A stretch of 64,000 bases of DNA, taken from the NCBI RefSeq assembly GCF_001083805.1, contig NZ_JXSK01000004.1:1-64000 (forward strand), given 5' to 3'. The notes under the pieces are model-generated. The model was not told the DNA's origin and searched no databases. It saw nothing but the letters and a program-made list of their open reading frames with translations. Shown here piece by piece: positions 43,994 through 54,485 of this stretch (position 1 is the stretch's first letter; each line of letters opens with the position of its first letter). The position numbers and the translations under genes are program-made. Source of the stretch: Photorhabdus luminescens subsp. luminescens (GTDB taxonomy: Bacteria > Pseudomonadota > Gammaproteobacteria > Enterobacterales > Enterobacteriaceae).

Positions 43994-45181
43994 TTACATA
44001 CGTACTGCACTGGTCGGTTTATTCCTATTACAAACCAATAACCCGGCAATGACCAAGGTAATCAATGCGACATATAACGCCGGCTCCAATCTCCCGGTTA
44101 TTGCGGTAGAAATCGCTGACAACATCGGCCCAATTAGTTGTCCGATAGCATATCCGGTGGTTAATAACCCAGCCATATAACGGCTATGTTCTGGTGCTAA
44201 TTCACGCCCATACTGAAAAGCCATTTGCACTACACACATAAAACCACCTCCAACCAACACAGAGCTTAATGCTAGACCACCTATTCCCGGAATGATCTCA
44301 GCAACAAGAATGCCCACCGCCTGAACCCATAAAGTGATTGCCAGCCGGATTTGCGTTGTCAACATATGACGGGTCAAAATAGCAATACCAATACCGATGA
44401 CTGCGGCGCCACCAAATACCGGCCAGACAAACTGTGCAAACAAGCTGCCGGGGAAACGATCGCTTGCCATCTGCGAAAGAAAAGTCGCAGGTAAAATATA
44501 ACCAAACCCCGCTAAACTGTAACTCCATACCAGCCGCTTAATTACAGGCGTCAAAGTCAGTTTCTTCACCTCAGCTTGTGAACGATGTAACTCACCATTA
44601 CGGGGCAAATGCCGACTAATATAGATACTACAAATCAGCGCCAAAATGCCATATAACAACCACGCTTCGGAAGCGCTCACTTGCCATGCTTGAATACCGA
44701 TAGCCAAGATACCCGTAATGAATATCCCGACTCCCGGTCCCGCAAATATGGCAGCACTCAACGCAGGACGATTCAATCTAGCCAACTGTTCATTGGCCCA
44801 TGACGCTACTAATACCAATGTCCAACCACTCGCCCAACCAATAAAAAAACGGGCGATACTGTGCAATATCGCTCCATACAGTAGCGCAGAGAGCAGCGTG
44901 ATAATCACCGCTCCCCATAATCCGGCCCAAAGCCGATATTCAATCAAACGGCGCGCCCGCATTGCATCATAGGAGCCAGCCAGATATCCCAGATAGTTAA
45001 AAGCCGCAACGATACCGGCCCCCGTCAGACTAAACTGGAATTCTGCGATCATTAAAGGCACTTGAGGAGTAAAGGCAGTACGCCCAATTCCCATAGCGAC
45101 GACCAGCGCTAAGAATCCACTCATTGCAATATGAAAAGCTAGGTAACGGTGACTTTGTTGCGGGGAAGTTGAATTGTTCAT
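43994..45181 (-). CDS. MFS transporter, YbfB/YjiJ family
   Basis: About 395 aa with 12 hydrophobic segments. N-terminal FHIAMSGFLALVVAMGIGRTAFTPQVPLM is characteristic of the YbfB/YjiJ family; YDAMRARRLIEYRL is the cytoplasmic loop. Starts at 45181 or two codons earlier (45187). Substrate unknown. Monocistronic. Confidence 0.85.
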   Translation of the reverse strand: MNNSTSPQQSHRYLAFHIAMSGFLALVVAMGIGRTAFTPQVPLMIAEFQFSLTGAGIVAAFNYLGYLAGSYDAMRARRLIEYRLWAGLWGAVIITLLSALLYGAILHSIARFFIGWASGWTLVLVASWANEQLARLNRPALSAAIFAGPGVGIFITGILAIGIQAWQVSASEAWLLYGILALICSIYISRHLPRNGELHRSQAEVKKLTLTPVIKRLVWSYSLAGFGYILPATFLSQMASDRFPGSLFAQFVWPVFGGAAVIGIGIAILTRHMLTTQIRLAITLWVQAVGILVAEIIPGIGGLALSSVLVGGGFMCVVQMAFQYGRELAPEHSRYMAGLLTTGYAIGQLIGPMLSAISTAITGRLEPALYVALITLVIAGLLVCNRNKPTSAVRM

Positions 45182-45518
45182 AGTCATAAAATATTATTTT
45201 TTTAATTTATTTCTCATAAGCTGTAACAGAAATCAAATACAGAACACACTTTTAATTAACAAAATTCCCAGAAAAACGTAAATTATTTCTGCCCATAAAT
45301 AAAAAATCAGTAAGCAATTAATTACAGTATCTGGGATAACAGAATATATATCTCTTCTGGCTCAGCTCTAATTTATTCTCCTTAACTAAGACTAAAGGCA
45401 CAACATTAGCTGAATTATCCAGGTTTCCGCACAATAACGCCAAAATGGTACTAACAAGCCTGTTCATAAGAGATATCATTTGCCATGTTACGTACAAATA
45501 TGAGTGAGGAGCATTTTT

Positions 45519-46265
45519 ATGTATCAAGCATTTCAAGGTAAAACAGCCATTGTTACCGGTGGTGGAACCGGTATAGGACGAGCTATCAGTATTATGCTGG
45601 CGAAACAAGGCGCCGCTGTCGCCGTGATCTATTCACAAAGTGAACTTGAAGCTCTGGAAACAACAGAAACCATTATCAAGGATGGAGGGCAAGCTATCAC
45701 AATAAAAGCGGATGTTGCCGACGAATCGGCTGTGCAGGCAATGATAAACACCGTCGTGGAAAAATTTGGCGGGATCGACTATCTGGTAAATAACGCGGCG
45801 ACAACCAGACAACTTCAATTTGAAGATCTTGATGCCATATCTAGCGATATTTGGGATACCATTATTGATGTTAATGTGAAAGGCACATTTCATTGTTGCC
45901 GGTATGCCGCACCTTATCTTAAAGCAAGAACGGGGAGTGCTATCGTGAATGTCGGTAGTATCGCCGGCGAAACGGGACTGGGTTCTTGTATCCCCTATGC
46001 CGCGTCCAAATCAGCGGTTCACGGGCTGACAAAATCCTTAGCTCGGGCGCTGGCTCCATCGGTCAGGGTTAACTGCGTAGCGCCGGGTGCCGTTGAAACA
46101 AGATGGTGGAAAGGGAGAGAAGAGAAAATGCATACGCTTTGCACTTATTTGCCCTTAGAAAGAATTTCAACGCCAGAAGATGTTGCAGAAATAACCTTAA
46201 TGTTGTTAAACGCAGAATCAATGACAGGACAAATCATAACCGTTGACAGTGGTCAAACCTTATAA
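45519..46265 (+). CDS. Short-chain dehydrogenase/reductase, FabG-like
   Basis: 248 aa classical SDR. Cofactor motif TGGGTGIG, NNAA, catalytic Ser in GSIAGETG and YxxxK in PYAASKSAVHGLTKSLA. C-terminus ends MTGQIITVDSGQTL, the usual FabG-like tail. The ATG at 45519 follows GAGGAGCATTTTT. Substrate cannot be predicted; FabG itself is not implied, as no fatty-acid genes surround it. Confidence 0.9.
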   Translation: MYQAFQGKTAIVTGGGTGIGRAISIMLAKQGAAVAVIYSQSELEALETTETIIKDGGQAITIKADVADESAVQAMINTVVEKFGGIDYLVNNAATTRQLQFEDLDAISSDIWDTIIDVNVKGTFHCCRYAAPYLKARTGSAIVNVGSIAGETGLGSCIPYAASKSAVHGLTKSLARALAPSVRVNCVAPGAVETRWWKGREEKMHTLCTYLPLERISTPEDVAEITLMLLNAESMTGQIITVDSGQTL

Positions 46266-46491
46266 GCAATTACTCGCTTTCTAACCTGGCTATCACAACA
46301 GCAAATTCTCCGACGCCAGGTTAACCGTAATGCTCTACATGCTTATCAATGTCGCGGCGTTTTGGACAATCGATACCAATATCGCCGCATTTATGGAATA
46401 TACGATACTCATTAAAGTCAAATATCACTCACACATATGTTGATCTCTGCCATAATGCCATTAACAAAAAACGTTATCTGGGAGCATCATT

Positions 46492-47733
46492 ATGGATCAC
46501 TGTCATACCTCTGGATTGATCTCTTTGCAGCAGGCGTTGGAAAAACTTCTGACTCAAGTTACACCTCTGACTGATACAGAAGCCGTCAGCCTCCTGCAAA
46601 CATCAGGGCGCATCACGGCAACAAATATTATCTCTCCCATCAATGTGCCCCCTTTTGCTAACTCAGCAATGGATGGTTATGCCGTGCGCTACGCCGACTT
46701 AAATGACAATAAACCTCTGCCTCTGGCAGGAAAAGCGCTGGCAGGCACGCCTTTTCAAGGAGAATGGCCGGTTGCAACTTGTATCCGCATTATGACTGGC
46801 GCACCCATTCCCACAGATGCTGACACAGTTATTATGCAGGAATACGCAGAAATTACTGATGACGGCATCGTTTTCACTCAACCAGCCAAACAAGGTCAGA
46901 ATATCCGTCTGGCTGGCGAAGATATGACTAAAGGTGCGGTGGTACTACCGGCAGGTAACAAATTATCCACTGCTCAATTACCCCTGATTGCATCTTTAGG
47001 CATCGCCGAAGTTGAAGTGGTTCGCAAATTGAAAGTCGCTATTTTTTCGACAGGTGATGAGTTGCAAGCTATCGGTCACCCACTTAAGGAAGGGCAAATT
47101 TATGATACCAACCGTTTTGCCGTTCGACTGATGCTGGAGAAACTGGATTGCGACGTTATTGATTTAGGCGTTATTGCAGACAATCCCCAAGCTTTACGTC
47201 ATGTTTTCGCACAAGCAGATCAACAAGCTGATTTAGTCATCAGCAGTGGCGGTGTTTCTGTGGGTGAAGCAGACTACACCAAGCAGATACTGGATGAATT
47301 AGGCGAAATCTGTTTCTGGAAACTGGCAATTAAACCGGGTAAACCTTTCGCGTTTGGCAAACTAAAAAACGTCTGGTTCTGTGGTCTGCCGGGTAATCCA
47401 GTTTCAGCCGTCCTCACTTTCTATCAATTAGTTCAACCTTTAATCGCTCGCCTATCCGGTTTTACGGCATGGCAACCCCCTATGCGTATGCGCGCCAAGG
47501 TCATCACGCCATTGAAAAAGACACCGGGAAGAATGGATTTTCAACGGGGTATTGCTTCGGTGAATGAACAAGGTGAACTAGAAGTTTGTACGACGGGGCA
47601 TCAAGGCTCTCATATATTTAGTTCATTCAGTCAGGGGAACTGCTTCATTGTTCTGGAACGTGAACGTGGGCGGGTAGAAGTTGGTGAAAATGTTGAAATC
47701 GAACTGTTCAATCACTTACTGAAAAATGAATAA
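46492..47733 (+). CDS. moeA: Molybdopterin molybdenumtransferase
   Basis: 413 aa. Inserts molybdate into adenylylated molybdopterin. Conserved segments: [51 protein letters not shown], and [14 protein letters not shown]. Stop overlaps the moeB start by one base (TAATG). Confidence 0.96.
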   Translation: MDHCHTSGLISLQQALEKLLTQVTPLTDTEAVSLLQTSGRITATNIISPINVPPFANSAMDGYAVRYADLNDNKPLPLAGKALAGTPFQGEWPVATCIRIMTGAPIPTDADTVIMQEYAEITDDGIVFTQPAKQGQNIRLAGEDMTKGAVVLPAGNKLSTAQLPLIASLGIAEVEVVRKLKVAIFSTGDELQAIGHPLKEGQIYDTNRFAVRLMLEKLDCDVIDLGVIADNPQALRHVFAQADQQADLVISSGGVSVGEADYTKQILDELGEICFWKLAIKPGKPFAFGKLKNVWFCGLPGNPVSAVLTFYQLVQPLIARLSGFTAWQPPMRMRAKVITPLKKTPGRMDFQRGIASVNEQGELEVCTTGHQGSHIFSSFSQGNCFIVLERERGRVEVGENVEIELFNHLLKNE

Positions 47734-48485
47734 TGACCATTGAACTCACAGACGCAGAAATCCTACGCTACAACCGTCAGATTGTTCTACGCGGGTTTGA
47801 TTTTGACGGTCAGGAAAAATTGAAATCTTCGATGATTCTGATAGTCGGCGCAGGTGGTTTAGGTTGCGCAGCATCCCAATATTTGACCGCAGCAGGTGTG
47901 GGAACAATAACACTACTGGATTTTGATACCGTTTCTCTCTCGAACCTACAACGGCAGATCCTGCATCGGGACGAACGTATCGGCATGGCTAAGGTGCATT
48001 CAGCCCAATTGACGCTCCGGGCAATAAATCCACATGTCACGATTAAAACCGTTGACGGATTACTGGAAGATCAGGCGCTAAATGAACTTATCAGCCAGAA
48101 TGATATTGTCTTAGATTGTACGGATAATGTGGCGATCCGCGAACAACTGAACCGCCTGTGTCTGGTAAGGAAAACGCCTCTGGTTTCCGGCGCAGCTATT
48201 CGTATGGAAGGACAACTAACGACATTTACTTATCAGCCAGATGCCCCCTGCTACCGTTGCCTGAGCAGACTGTTTGGTGAAAACCATCTAACATGTGTAG
48301 AAACGGGGGTTATGGCGCCATTGGTCGGCACCATCGGTACATTGCAAGCAATGGAAACCATCAAACTCCTTACCGGATACGGTCAAGTTAACAGCGGAAA
48401 GGTTTTACTGTTTGATGCAATGACAATGCAATTTCGTGATATTAAATTACTTAAAGATCCTAATTGCGAAGTATGCAACAGTTAA
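47733..48485 (+). CDS. moeB: Molybdopterin-synthase adenylyltransferase
   Basis: 250 aa E1-like enzyme activating MoaD. ATP motif VGAGGLGCAASQYL, then SNLQRQILH, DCTDN, and zinc Cys pairs CYRC and NCEVC at the C-terminus. Translationally coupled to moeA. Confidence 0.96.
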   Translation: MTIELTDAEILRYNRQIVLRGFDFDGQEKLKSSMILIVGAGGLGCAASQYLTAAGVGTITLLDFDTVSLSNLQRQILHRDERIGMAKVHSAQLTLRAINPHVTIKTVDGLLEDQALNELISQNDIVLDCTDNVAIREQLNRLCLVRKTPLVSGAAIRMEGQLTTFTYQPDAPCYRCLSRLFGENHLTCVETGVMAPLVGTIGTLQAMETIKLLTGYGQVNSGKVLLFDAMTMQFRDIKLLKDPNCEVCNS

Positions 48486-48509
48486 TTTTATCCGCTGATA
48501 GAAATAATA

Positions 48510-48541
48510 CGCCCCGGTTATTTCAACCAGGGCGATTTTAT
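48510..48541 (+). terminator. Terminator between moeB and ybiT
   Basis: CGCCC-C-GGTT, loop ATTTC, AACC-A-GGGCG, then ATTTTAT; serves convergent moeB and perhaps ybiT. Confidence 0.75.
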
Positions 48542-48553
48542 CTCATAAGATTA

Positions 48554-50149
48554 TTACTCAACAATTCCCTGACTTCTCAGATACTCATCATAAGTACCTT
48601 TGAAATCAATAACCTTATCAGATTTAATTTCCATAACTCGACTTGCCAAGGAACTCACAAATTCCCGATCATGAGAAACAAATATCAAAGTACCTTTATA
48701 CAATTCAAGCGCAAGGTTCAGGGATTCAATGGACTCCATATCCAAGTGGTTTGTTGGTTCATCCATTATTAGGATATTTGGCTGTTGCATCATCAACTTA
48801 CCAAATAGCATCCGCCCTTTTTCACCACCCGATAATACTTTGACTTTTTTCTTAATGTCATCCTGGCTGAACAACAAACGTCCTAATACGCTCCGAACAG
48901 CTTGTTCATCATCCCCTTCTCTCTTCCATTGACTCATCCAGTCAAAAACCGTCAGATCGCAGTCAAAATCATGGGCATGATCCTGAGCATAGTAACCAAT
49001 GCTGCTATTTTCAGACCATTTAACTGTGCCGCTATTTGGCTCTGCCTCGCCAACCAATGTTTTCAGGAAGGTCGTTTTACCGATACCATTAGCGCCGATA
49101 ACGGCTATTTTCTCGCCAACTTCCAGCAATAGGTTGAGATTTTTAAACAGAGGGCCATTGTCATAGCCTTTAGTCAAACCTTCCAGCTCCAGAGCATTAC
49201 GGAATAATTTCTTATCTTGCTCAAAGCGGATATAAGGATTTTGGCGGCTGGATGCTTTAACTTCTTCCAACTGGATTTTATCAATTTGACGAGCACGGGA
49301 AGTCGCCTGTTTTGATTTAGAAGCATTAGCGCTAAAACGGCTGACAAAAGATTGTAATTCCGCAATCTGTGCTTTCTTCTTCGCATTATCAGCTAGCAGA
49401 CGCTCACGGGCTTGAGTGGCGGCAACCATATATTCATCATAATTACCGGGGAACAGACGCAGCTCACCGTAATCAAGATCGGCCATATGAGTACAAACTG
49501 TATTCAGGAAATGACGATCATGGGAAATAATGATCATGGTGCTATTTCGTTCATTCAGTATTTGCTCTAACCAACGAATCGTATCAATATCCAGGTTGTT
49601 CGTCGGTTCATCCAATAACAGAATATCAGGATTAGAAAACAGTGCTTGAGCCAGCAATACACGCAATTTCCAACCGGGCGCCACTTCGCTCATCAAACCG
49701 TAATGCTGTTCTACTGGAATACCAACACCCAGCAACAACTCTCCGGCTCGCGCTTCGGCACTATAACCATCCATCTCGCCATAAGCGACTTCCAGATCCG
49801 CAACGCGATAGCCATCCTCTTCACTCATTTCCGCCATCGCATAGATGCGGTCACGCTCCTGCTTTACCTGCCACAGTTCCGTGTGCCCCATAATCACGGT
49901 ATCCAATACCGTGTACTCTTCAAAAGCAAACTGATCCTGACGCAGTTTACCAATGCGCTCATTGGGATCGATGCTGACATTACCGGCAGTAGGCGTCAGA
50001 TCGCCACCCAAGATTTTCATAAAAGTGGATTTACCAGAACCATTAGCGCCAATCAGACCATAACGGTTACCGTTGCCAAACTTGACAGAAATGTTTTCAA
50101 ACAGGGGCTTACTGCCAAATTGCATAGTGATGTTGTTTGTACTTAACAC
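48554..50149 (-). CDS. ybiT: ABC-F family ATPase YbiT
   Basis: 531 aa with two ABC ATPase domains: Walker [10 protein letters not shown] and GANGIGKTT, signature LSGGEKGRM and [15 protein letters not shown] (degenerate first signature), Walker [13 protein letters not shown] and [13 protein letters not shown] linker of charged helix joins them. ABC-F proteins act on ribosomes, not membranes. The start is taken as GTG at 50149 ([12 protein letters not shown]), which gives the E. coli length; the frame extends upstream without homology. Confidence 0.94.
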   Translation of the reverse strand: MLSTNNITMQFGSKPLFENISVKFGNGNRYGLIGANGSGKSTFMKILGGDLTPTAGNVSIDPNERIGKLRQDQFAFEEYTVLDTVIMGHTELWQVKQERDRIYAMAEMSEEDGYRVADLEVAYGEMDGYSAEARAGELLLGVGIPVEQHYGLMSEVAPGWKLRVLLAQALFSNPDILLLDEPTNNLDIDTIRWLEQILNERNSTMIIISHDRHFLNTVCTHMADLDYGELRLFPGNYDEYMVAATQARERLLADNAKKKAQIAELQSFVSRFSANASKSKQATSRARQIDKIQLEEVKASSRQNPYIRFEQDKKLFRNALELEGLTKGYDNGPLFKNLNLLLEVGEKIAVIGANGIGKTTFLKTLVGEAEPNSGTVKWSENSSIGYYAQDHAHDFDCDLTVFDWMSQWKREGDDEQAVRSVLGRLLFSQDDIKKKVKVLSGGEKGRMLFGKLMMQQPNILIMDEPTNHLDMESIESLNLALELYKGTLIFVSHDREFVSSLASRVMEIKSDKVIDFKGTYDEYLRSQGIVE

Positions 50150-50390
50150 TGCATTCGCTCTTACATTTAGAAACAAAAGGGAAATCGGAAAAATCGATAG
50201 CGGCGTATTATGCCACAATAGTGTTAAGAGATCGCTGGAAGTTTTGGGTATTCTTTAAGCTAATGGAGATGCAATATATAGTTATATTGTAGTATGAAAC
50301 ACATAATATAGATCCTGAAAAATAAGTCCCATTCATAGTCAAACGTCCTCAAATTAATATATTGAGTAAATTTCTACTAAGCGGTAATTC

Positions 50391-51587
50391 TTATACTATT
50401 TTATAATTTCTAATAAAATAGATAGCAGAGATTAGCCCTAAACCTCCTGCACCAATAAAAGTAAATGATACGCTGAAATAATGGGCAAACCAAGAACCAA
50501 CAACTGGGCCAGTTACTAATGCTGTAAGTTGCAGGCTCCGGACACTTGAAGAAATAACTCCTAACATATCTGTTGGAGCTTCTCGTTGGAGGAGAATAGA
50601 ATATGACATTATTATACAGGAATAACAAAATCCGTTAACAAACCAAATTATGCAAAAAATCACAAGTGAAACCTTTGTGAATAGAATACTTAATATTCCT
50701 GCCGTTATTACCGTCACGCTGAAACCTACCAATCCCAGTAACATTAAAGAAACGTTACTGAAGCTACTATTTATTTTCTTATAAATGCTACCACAAAATA
50801 TTGCACCTATAGCTGTGAAACTTACAATTATGCCAAAAGCACTGGACAAAAGCCCCTTCTCTCTTAGTAAAATAGTTAATATTGAATCATATAGACCAAG
50901 GGTCAAAGAAGATATTAATACGACAGAAAAAGCAGAAAAAAACTGTTGGTTTTTCCTAATAATCTTATAAAGGAACTTAAAATCTGGCAATAAGCTACGG
51001 TTAGCATTGGGATTACTTTGCCAACCTATTACAGTTGCCAGCCTTAAACATAAAGTTGCTGACATTAACGCAAGTATTGCTGTGAAATAGAAACCATTTT
51101 GCGACGAATCAATAATAGCCAATGATGAACCAATAAGTGGAGAAATTATCTTGGTGCATTGATCAACAATAGTGGTTAAAGCAGTAGTATGCACAATTTG
51201 CTCATCACTGAGAATTTTTCTAATTATAATTTGCTCAGATGGAATCATTCCTAAATTACTTATACCCTTAAGAAAAACTGCAAGTAAAAAAACATCAGGG
51301 TTAGTAGCAGTAGCGAGAATCAAAGATGTAATAAACCGGAAAAAAGAACTTAATAGCAAAATTAATGCCGGAGAATTTCTATCAGCTAGCTGACCTATTA
51401 AAGGACCAAGTAATAGGCCAGGGAAACCATATAAAGCTGCTGCTAAACCTAGATCACGGACAGATAAGTTAAACGAAAAACTCAAAACAGTAAAAATAAG
51501 AATAAAATCAACCCATGTAGCAACTGAGTTAAAGAAGCGCGAAGTGAAAAATGGTGGATACCCCCTAACTCTAAATAAATTCAACAT
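50391..51587 (-). CDS. MFS transporter of the peptide/carbamoyltransferase cluster
   Basis: 398 aa with about 12 hydrophobic segments, related to the multidrug/macrolide-efflux type MFS proteins (LGLAAALYGFPGLLLGPLIGQLADRNSP carries the loop 2-3 motif GxLADRxS). Last gene of the minus-strand cluster, 17 bp after the carbamoyltransferase stop. AT-rich like the rest of the cluster and unlike the flanking ybiT. Probable exporter or self-protection pump for the cluster's product; this is inferred from position. Confidence 0.85.
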   Translation of the reverse strand: MLNLFRVRGYPPFFTSRFFNSVATWVDFILIFTVLSFSFNLSVRDLGLAAALYGFPGLLLGPLIGQLADRNSPALILLLSSFFRFITSLILATATNPDVFLLAVFLKGISNLGMIPSEQIIIRKILSDEQIVHTTALTTIVDQCTKIISPLIGSSLAIIDSSQNGFYFTAILALMSATLCLRLATVIGWQSNPNANRSLLPDFKFLYKIIRKNQQFFSAFSVVLISSLTLGLYDSILTILLREKGLLSSAFGIIVSFTAIGAIFCGSIYKKINSSFSNVSLMLLGLVGFSVTVITAGILSILFTKVSLVIFCIIWFVNGFCYSCIIMSYSILLQREAPTDMLGVISSSVRSLQLTALVTGPVVGSWFAHYFSVSFTFIGAGGLGLISAIYFIRNYKIV

Positions 51588-51604
51588 TCAATATATCCCT
51601 TTAT

Positions 51605-53158
51605 TTACTTTTTCATATAAAAACGATCATTTACCACAAAGCCATCAAGATCATTCTCTTTAGCATATTTGTAAACATCACTCGTTCTATTAATAAAACC
51701 TGTCCCATTAAAGTTTAATGAAGTATTACATAAAACACCGTAGCCTGACACCTCTTTGAAAGAGGATAATAGTTCATGTATATCCTTATTTTGTAATTTA
51801 TTAACAGTTTGAGGTCTAGATGAACCATCTACGTGCGTTATAGCTTGTAATCTTCCATCTAGAACCATTGAAAAGAAAAGCATATAAGGACTGGGTTTAT
51901 TTAGATTAAAGTATAATTTAAAATCTTCTTCCAGACATATAGGCGCTATAGGCCTAAATGATTCACGTTTCTTAATTAAATTAAGCCGTTTAAGCGTTTC
52001 TTTTAAAAATGGAGCAGCAAGAATAGAGCGATTACCCAATGCCCTAGGACCTATTTCTGCTTTACCTTTAGCCCAAGCAATTATTTTACCTTCAAAAAGA
52101 CGACATGCCACTTCATTAAAATTCAGCTTCCTGATAATGAAACCATCTACTCCATCTAAATCATCAATAAATTCTTGACCACTATATACATCCCAATGAA
52201 TTTTCGCAATTTTAGTAAAGTGGTATTGAGCATCAATTGCAGTTCCGATTGCTGAGCCCACGTCGTTAGTACACGGAGGCACAAACACATCGCTAAAAAT
52301 TCCACAATTCAACCACTTACTATTCCAGTCACAGTTTAAACCACAACCTCCACTTATCAAAAGTGGAATATGTTCTCTTACAAAGGGTTTTATGGAGTTA
52401 TAGAAAAACTCAAAAATTTTATCAGAAAAATGACCAGCAAATTGTTTAAAAGCTACACTTTCAACGCCAACATTATAGTATGGAGAGTTTTTAAAGTTAT
52501 CTTTATAAAGGCTATCTATAGCTGATTCTGGTTTAAGTAATTCATCAATGAGAATTTCATCTTCAATACTTTTTATATTACGATCACTGTAGGCAGCTAA
52601 AGCCATCATTTTTCCTGCATCTCCTAACCTAATTTTCCCTTTAGCAAAGTTGAACTTTGGATCAGCAAGTCCATACGCAAAAGCATAACGGATTCCAGGA
52701 TCTAGAAGCACATTAGCAAGCTTTGTTATTATAATATCCTTATCTATATAATAAAATGAACCGATATGGCCTTCCCATAAAAGAGCGTAACAAGGCTGCC
52801 CCTGCTGAAATGGAGACATTCCATAGGCTCCAAGTAAATGAGATCTTTCATGTGAGGAAGTGAAATAATACAAATCAGTACCCAAGAAGCTTATTATATT
52901 GGGTTTTGGATATTCTAAACCTAAGTATCCAGCACCAATATTACGACCACGTGGGTCTACTCCAACGGACCACCCACTTAGAGCTATAACATCAGGCTTT
53001 TCATTGATACAGGATAATGTTTCAATAAAAAGCTCGGCTGTAACAGGAGAATATCTAAGCCCTGAATCTTTCTCTGCCTCATAAGAGAATGCAAGTGTAC
53101 TATCTTTCAGATACGAGATATGACCATCATGACCAGGTTTGAACGATATAATCTTCAT
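51605..53158 (-). CDS. NodU/TobZ-type O-carbamoyltransferase
   Basis: 517 aa. N-terminal Kae1-like domain: KPGHDGHISY, metal-site HERSHLLGAYGMSPF, GGCGLNCDWNSKW, and PPCTNDVGSAIGTA. C-terminal YrdC-like carbamoyl-AMP domain: EIGPRALGNRSILA, RESFRPIAP, HVDGSSRPQTV, and NTSLNFNGTGFI. All main family motifs are present, so it should be active; it is somewhat shorter than the family's common 550-600 aa. Such enzymes transfer carbamoyl from carbamoyl phosphate to a hydroxyl (or amine) of an antibiotic or Nod factor. Its start overlaps the upstream dehydrogenase stop by 4 bp (ATGA), showing translational coupling. Confidence 0.9.
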   Translation of the reverse strand: MKIISFKPGHDGHISYLKDSTLAFSYEAEKDSGLRYSPVTAELFIETLSCINEKPDVIALSGWSVGVDPRGRNIGAGYLGLEYPKPNIISFLGTDLYYFTSSHERSHLLGAYGMSPFQQGQPCYALLWEGHIGSFYYIDKDIIITKLANVLLDPGIRYAFAYGLADPKFNFAKGKIRLGDAGKMMALAAYSDRNIKSIEDEILIDELLKPESAIDSLYKDNFKNSPYYNVGVESVAFKQFAGHFSDKIFEFFYNSIKPFVREHIPLLISGGCGLNCDWNSKWLNCGIFSDVFVPPCTNDVGSAIGTAIDAQYHFTKIAKIHWDVYSGQEFIDDLDGVDGFIIRKLNFNEVACRLFEGKIIAWAKGKAEIGPRALGNRSILAAPFLKETLKRLNLIKKRESFRPIAPICLEEDFKLYFNLNKPSPYMLFFSMVLDGRLQAITHVDGSSRPQTVNKLQNKDIHELLSSFKEVSGYGVLCNTSLNFNGTGFINRTSDVYKYAKENDLDGFVVNDRFYMKK

Positions 53159-54249
53159 GATTGAGCCCCCTTATTTATAGTCTTTCTCTTCGCTGTTTCT
53201 ATAAGATTCAATGCGAAAGGAGATCCTGAACTGGGGCCTGCACCTAAAAAGAATAATACTGATTCTTCAATTTCATCTATCTTCAATAACTTATTTATTT
53301 CACGATCCAAGAAATATCCTGTCGGCCATGATCCTAACTGCATCCCTGTTGTAACAAGCTGGAAAGTCTGTGTGAGGCAACCTATATCTAATAAAGCAAC
53401 TCTATATGCCCTAGAATGAGGATATTTCCACCACATCTTACTAAAACGTGATGTTACAAATACACCAAAGGCGAGGTCCTTGGCAAACATCTGTGCACAA
53501 AGTAAACCACCAAGTTTTTCTCCATTTATATCTTCAGTTACCAATGTAAGCTCATGAGTATGAGAACGATAGTGATAAACACCCGGTAATAACCCGTCTA
53601 CATTTAAAGCAACCAAGTAAGCTTCACTTGCTTGAAGAGAACCGCCAGAAGGAGATGTTCGACAGTAACCTACCGGCAGTAGACCTGCGTTTTCCATATC
53701 CTGTCTTTTTGATCCATGAATTGCTCCAAATGTCCAATATAAGGTATTAGAAACTTCAATAAGTGAAACCTTTTCTTCTTTAAACTCTCTACTAGTTTTA
53801 CGGTTCAGCAAGGCATCAGCCAAAGTAATTTTAGTTAAAAAATCCTTACTTGCTTGCGGTAAAGGCGTTACCTCGCCATCTCGTTTATATTCCATTTCAG
53901 GAATGTTTTTTACTATTGATGAACAATAGTCTATATAGCCTTCATAGCTATCATCTTTAGAAAGATCCATGCCGTCTTCTAATACAATTTGTGTTCCTAT
54001 GTGGAATATCTGAGATAAACAATCCCATCCCCACTTTTTAAAGTCTCTATCATCACTACTAAGGATTCCACTTTCATGTATTTCTTGATCTATCTCTGAA
54101 TCTGTTAGTTGTTCACCATTAACAATTTCTTTTATTCTTTTTATATGTTTTTCATCTATCTCATATTGAATATGTCTACGGTAATCCCAAAGAATCGTTT
54201 TTCCTTCAATAAAGCGTATGAAAAATAAAGGATCATGTTTGTTATTCAT
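53155..54249 (-). CDS. SagB-type nitroreductase/dehydrogenase
   Basis: 364 aa. An N-terminal region of about 150 residues precedes a flavin nitroreductase domain: RKTSREFKEEKVSLIEVSN, SPSGGSLQASEAYLVALNVDGLLPGVYHY, and the late GMQLGSWPTGYFLD / FFLGAGPSSG. The order and motifs fit SagB-family FMN dehydrogenases, best known as azoline oxidases in RiPP pathways. The start at 54249 (MNNKHDPLFF) follows GAGGATAAT; the longer frame to 54297 lacks a ribosome site. No YcaO cyclodehydratase or E1-like partner is nearby, so azole formation cannot be assumed. 88 bp downstream of the peptide gene. Confidence 0.85.
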   Translation of the reverse strand: MNNKHDPLFFIRFIEGKTILWDYRRHIQYEIDEKHIKRIKEIVNGEQLTDSEIDQEIHESGILSSDDRDFKKWGWDCLSQIFHIGTQIVLEDGMDLSKDDSYEGYIDYCSSIVKNIPEMEYKRDGEVTPLPQASKDFLTKITLADALLNRKTSREFKEEKVSLIEVSNTLYWTFGAIHGSKRQDMENAGLLPVGYCRTSPSGGSLQASEAYLVALNVDGLLPGVYHYRSHTHELTLVTEDINGEKLGGLLCAQMFAKDLAFGVFVTSRFSKMWWKYPHSRAYRVALLDIGCLTQTFQLVTTGMQLGSWPTGYFLDREINKLLKIDEIEESVLFFLGAGPSSGSPFALNLIETAKRKTINKGAQS

Positions 54250-54337
54250 ATTATCCTCTTCAAATAAATGGGCAATTAGAATTTGATAATTGCCCATTAT
54301 ATTAATATAAATTAAATATTTTCAGTCCTGACGTATA

Positions 54338-54418
54338 TTAATCAGCTTTTCCTACAGTTAGGATATATGCGTCATTTGACTGATAAGATAAAGTTGGTTC
54401 AATAGCGATTTTCTTCAT
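54338..54418 (-). CDS. 26-aa peptide, candidate precursor or scaffold of the cluster
   Basis: Previously overlooked short frame: begins MKKIAIEPTLSYQ, contains SNDAYIL, and ends VGKAD-stop. The ribosome site AGGAG, 8 bp before the ATG, is among the best in the window. It has two Tyr, three Ser/Thr-rich positions and no Cys. It lies directly upstream of the SagB-type gene with no terminator between, so it should be co-transcribed. Ser/Thr/Tyr hydroxyls or the Lys could accept a carbamoyl group. Alternatives: a regulatory leader peptide (but no run of one codon type and no attenuator hairpin), or a small toxin. Confidence 0.7.
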   Translation of the reverse strand: MKKIAIEPTLSYQSNDAYILTVGKAD

Positions 54419-54485
54419 TGCTAGTTTCTCCTGATTTTAGGATAAGACTAATTATTAAAGAATAAGCATTAATTGGTACAAACTA

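Noticed and set aside
45519..46265. Calling the SDR gene fabG
   Set aside because: The tail is FabG-like, but the gene is isolated from fatty-acid genes and the SDR family is too large to assign the substrate.
53155..54249. Classic azole-forming RiPP pathway (microcin B17/streptolysin S type)
   Set aside because: There is a SagB-type protein but no YcaO or E1-like gene, and the candidate peptide has no Cys, so thiazole/oxazole formation cannot be claimed.
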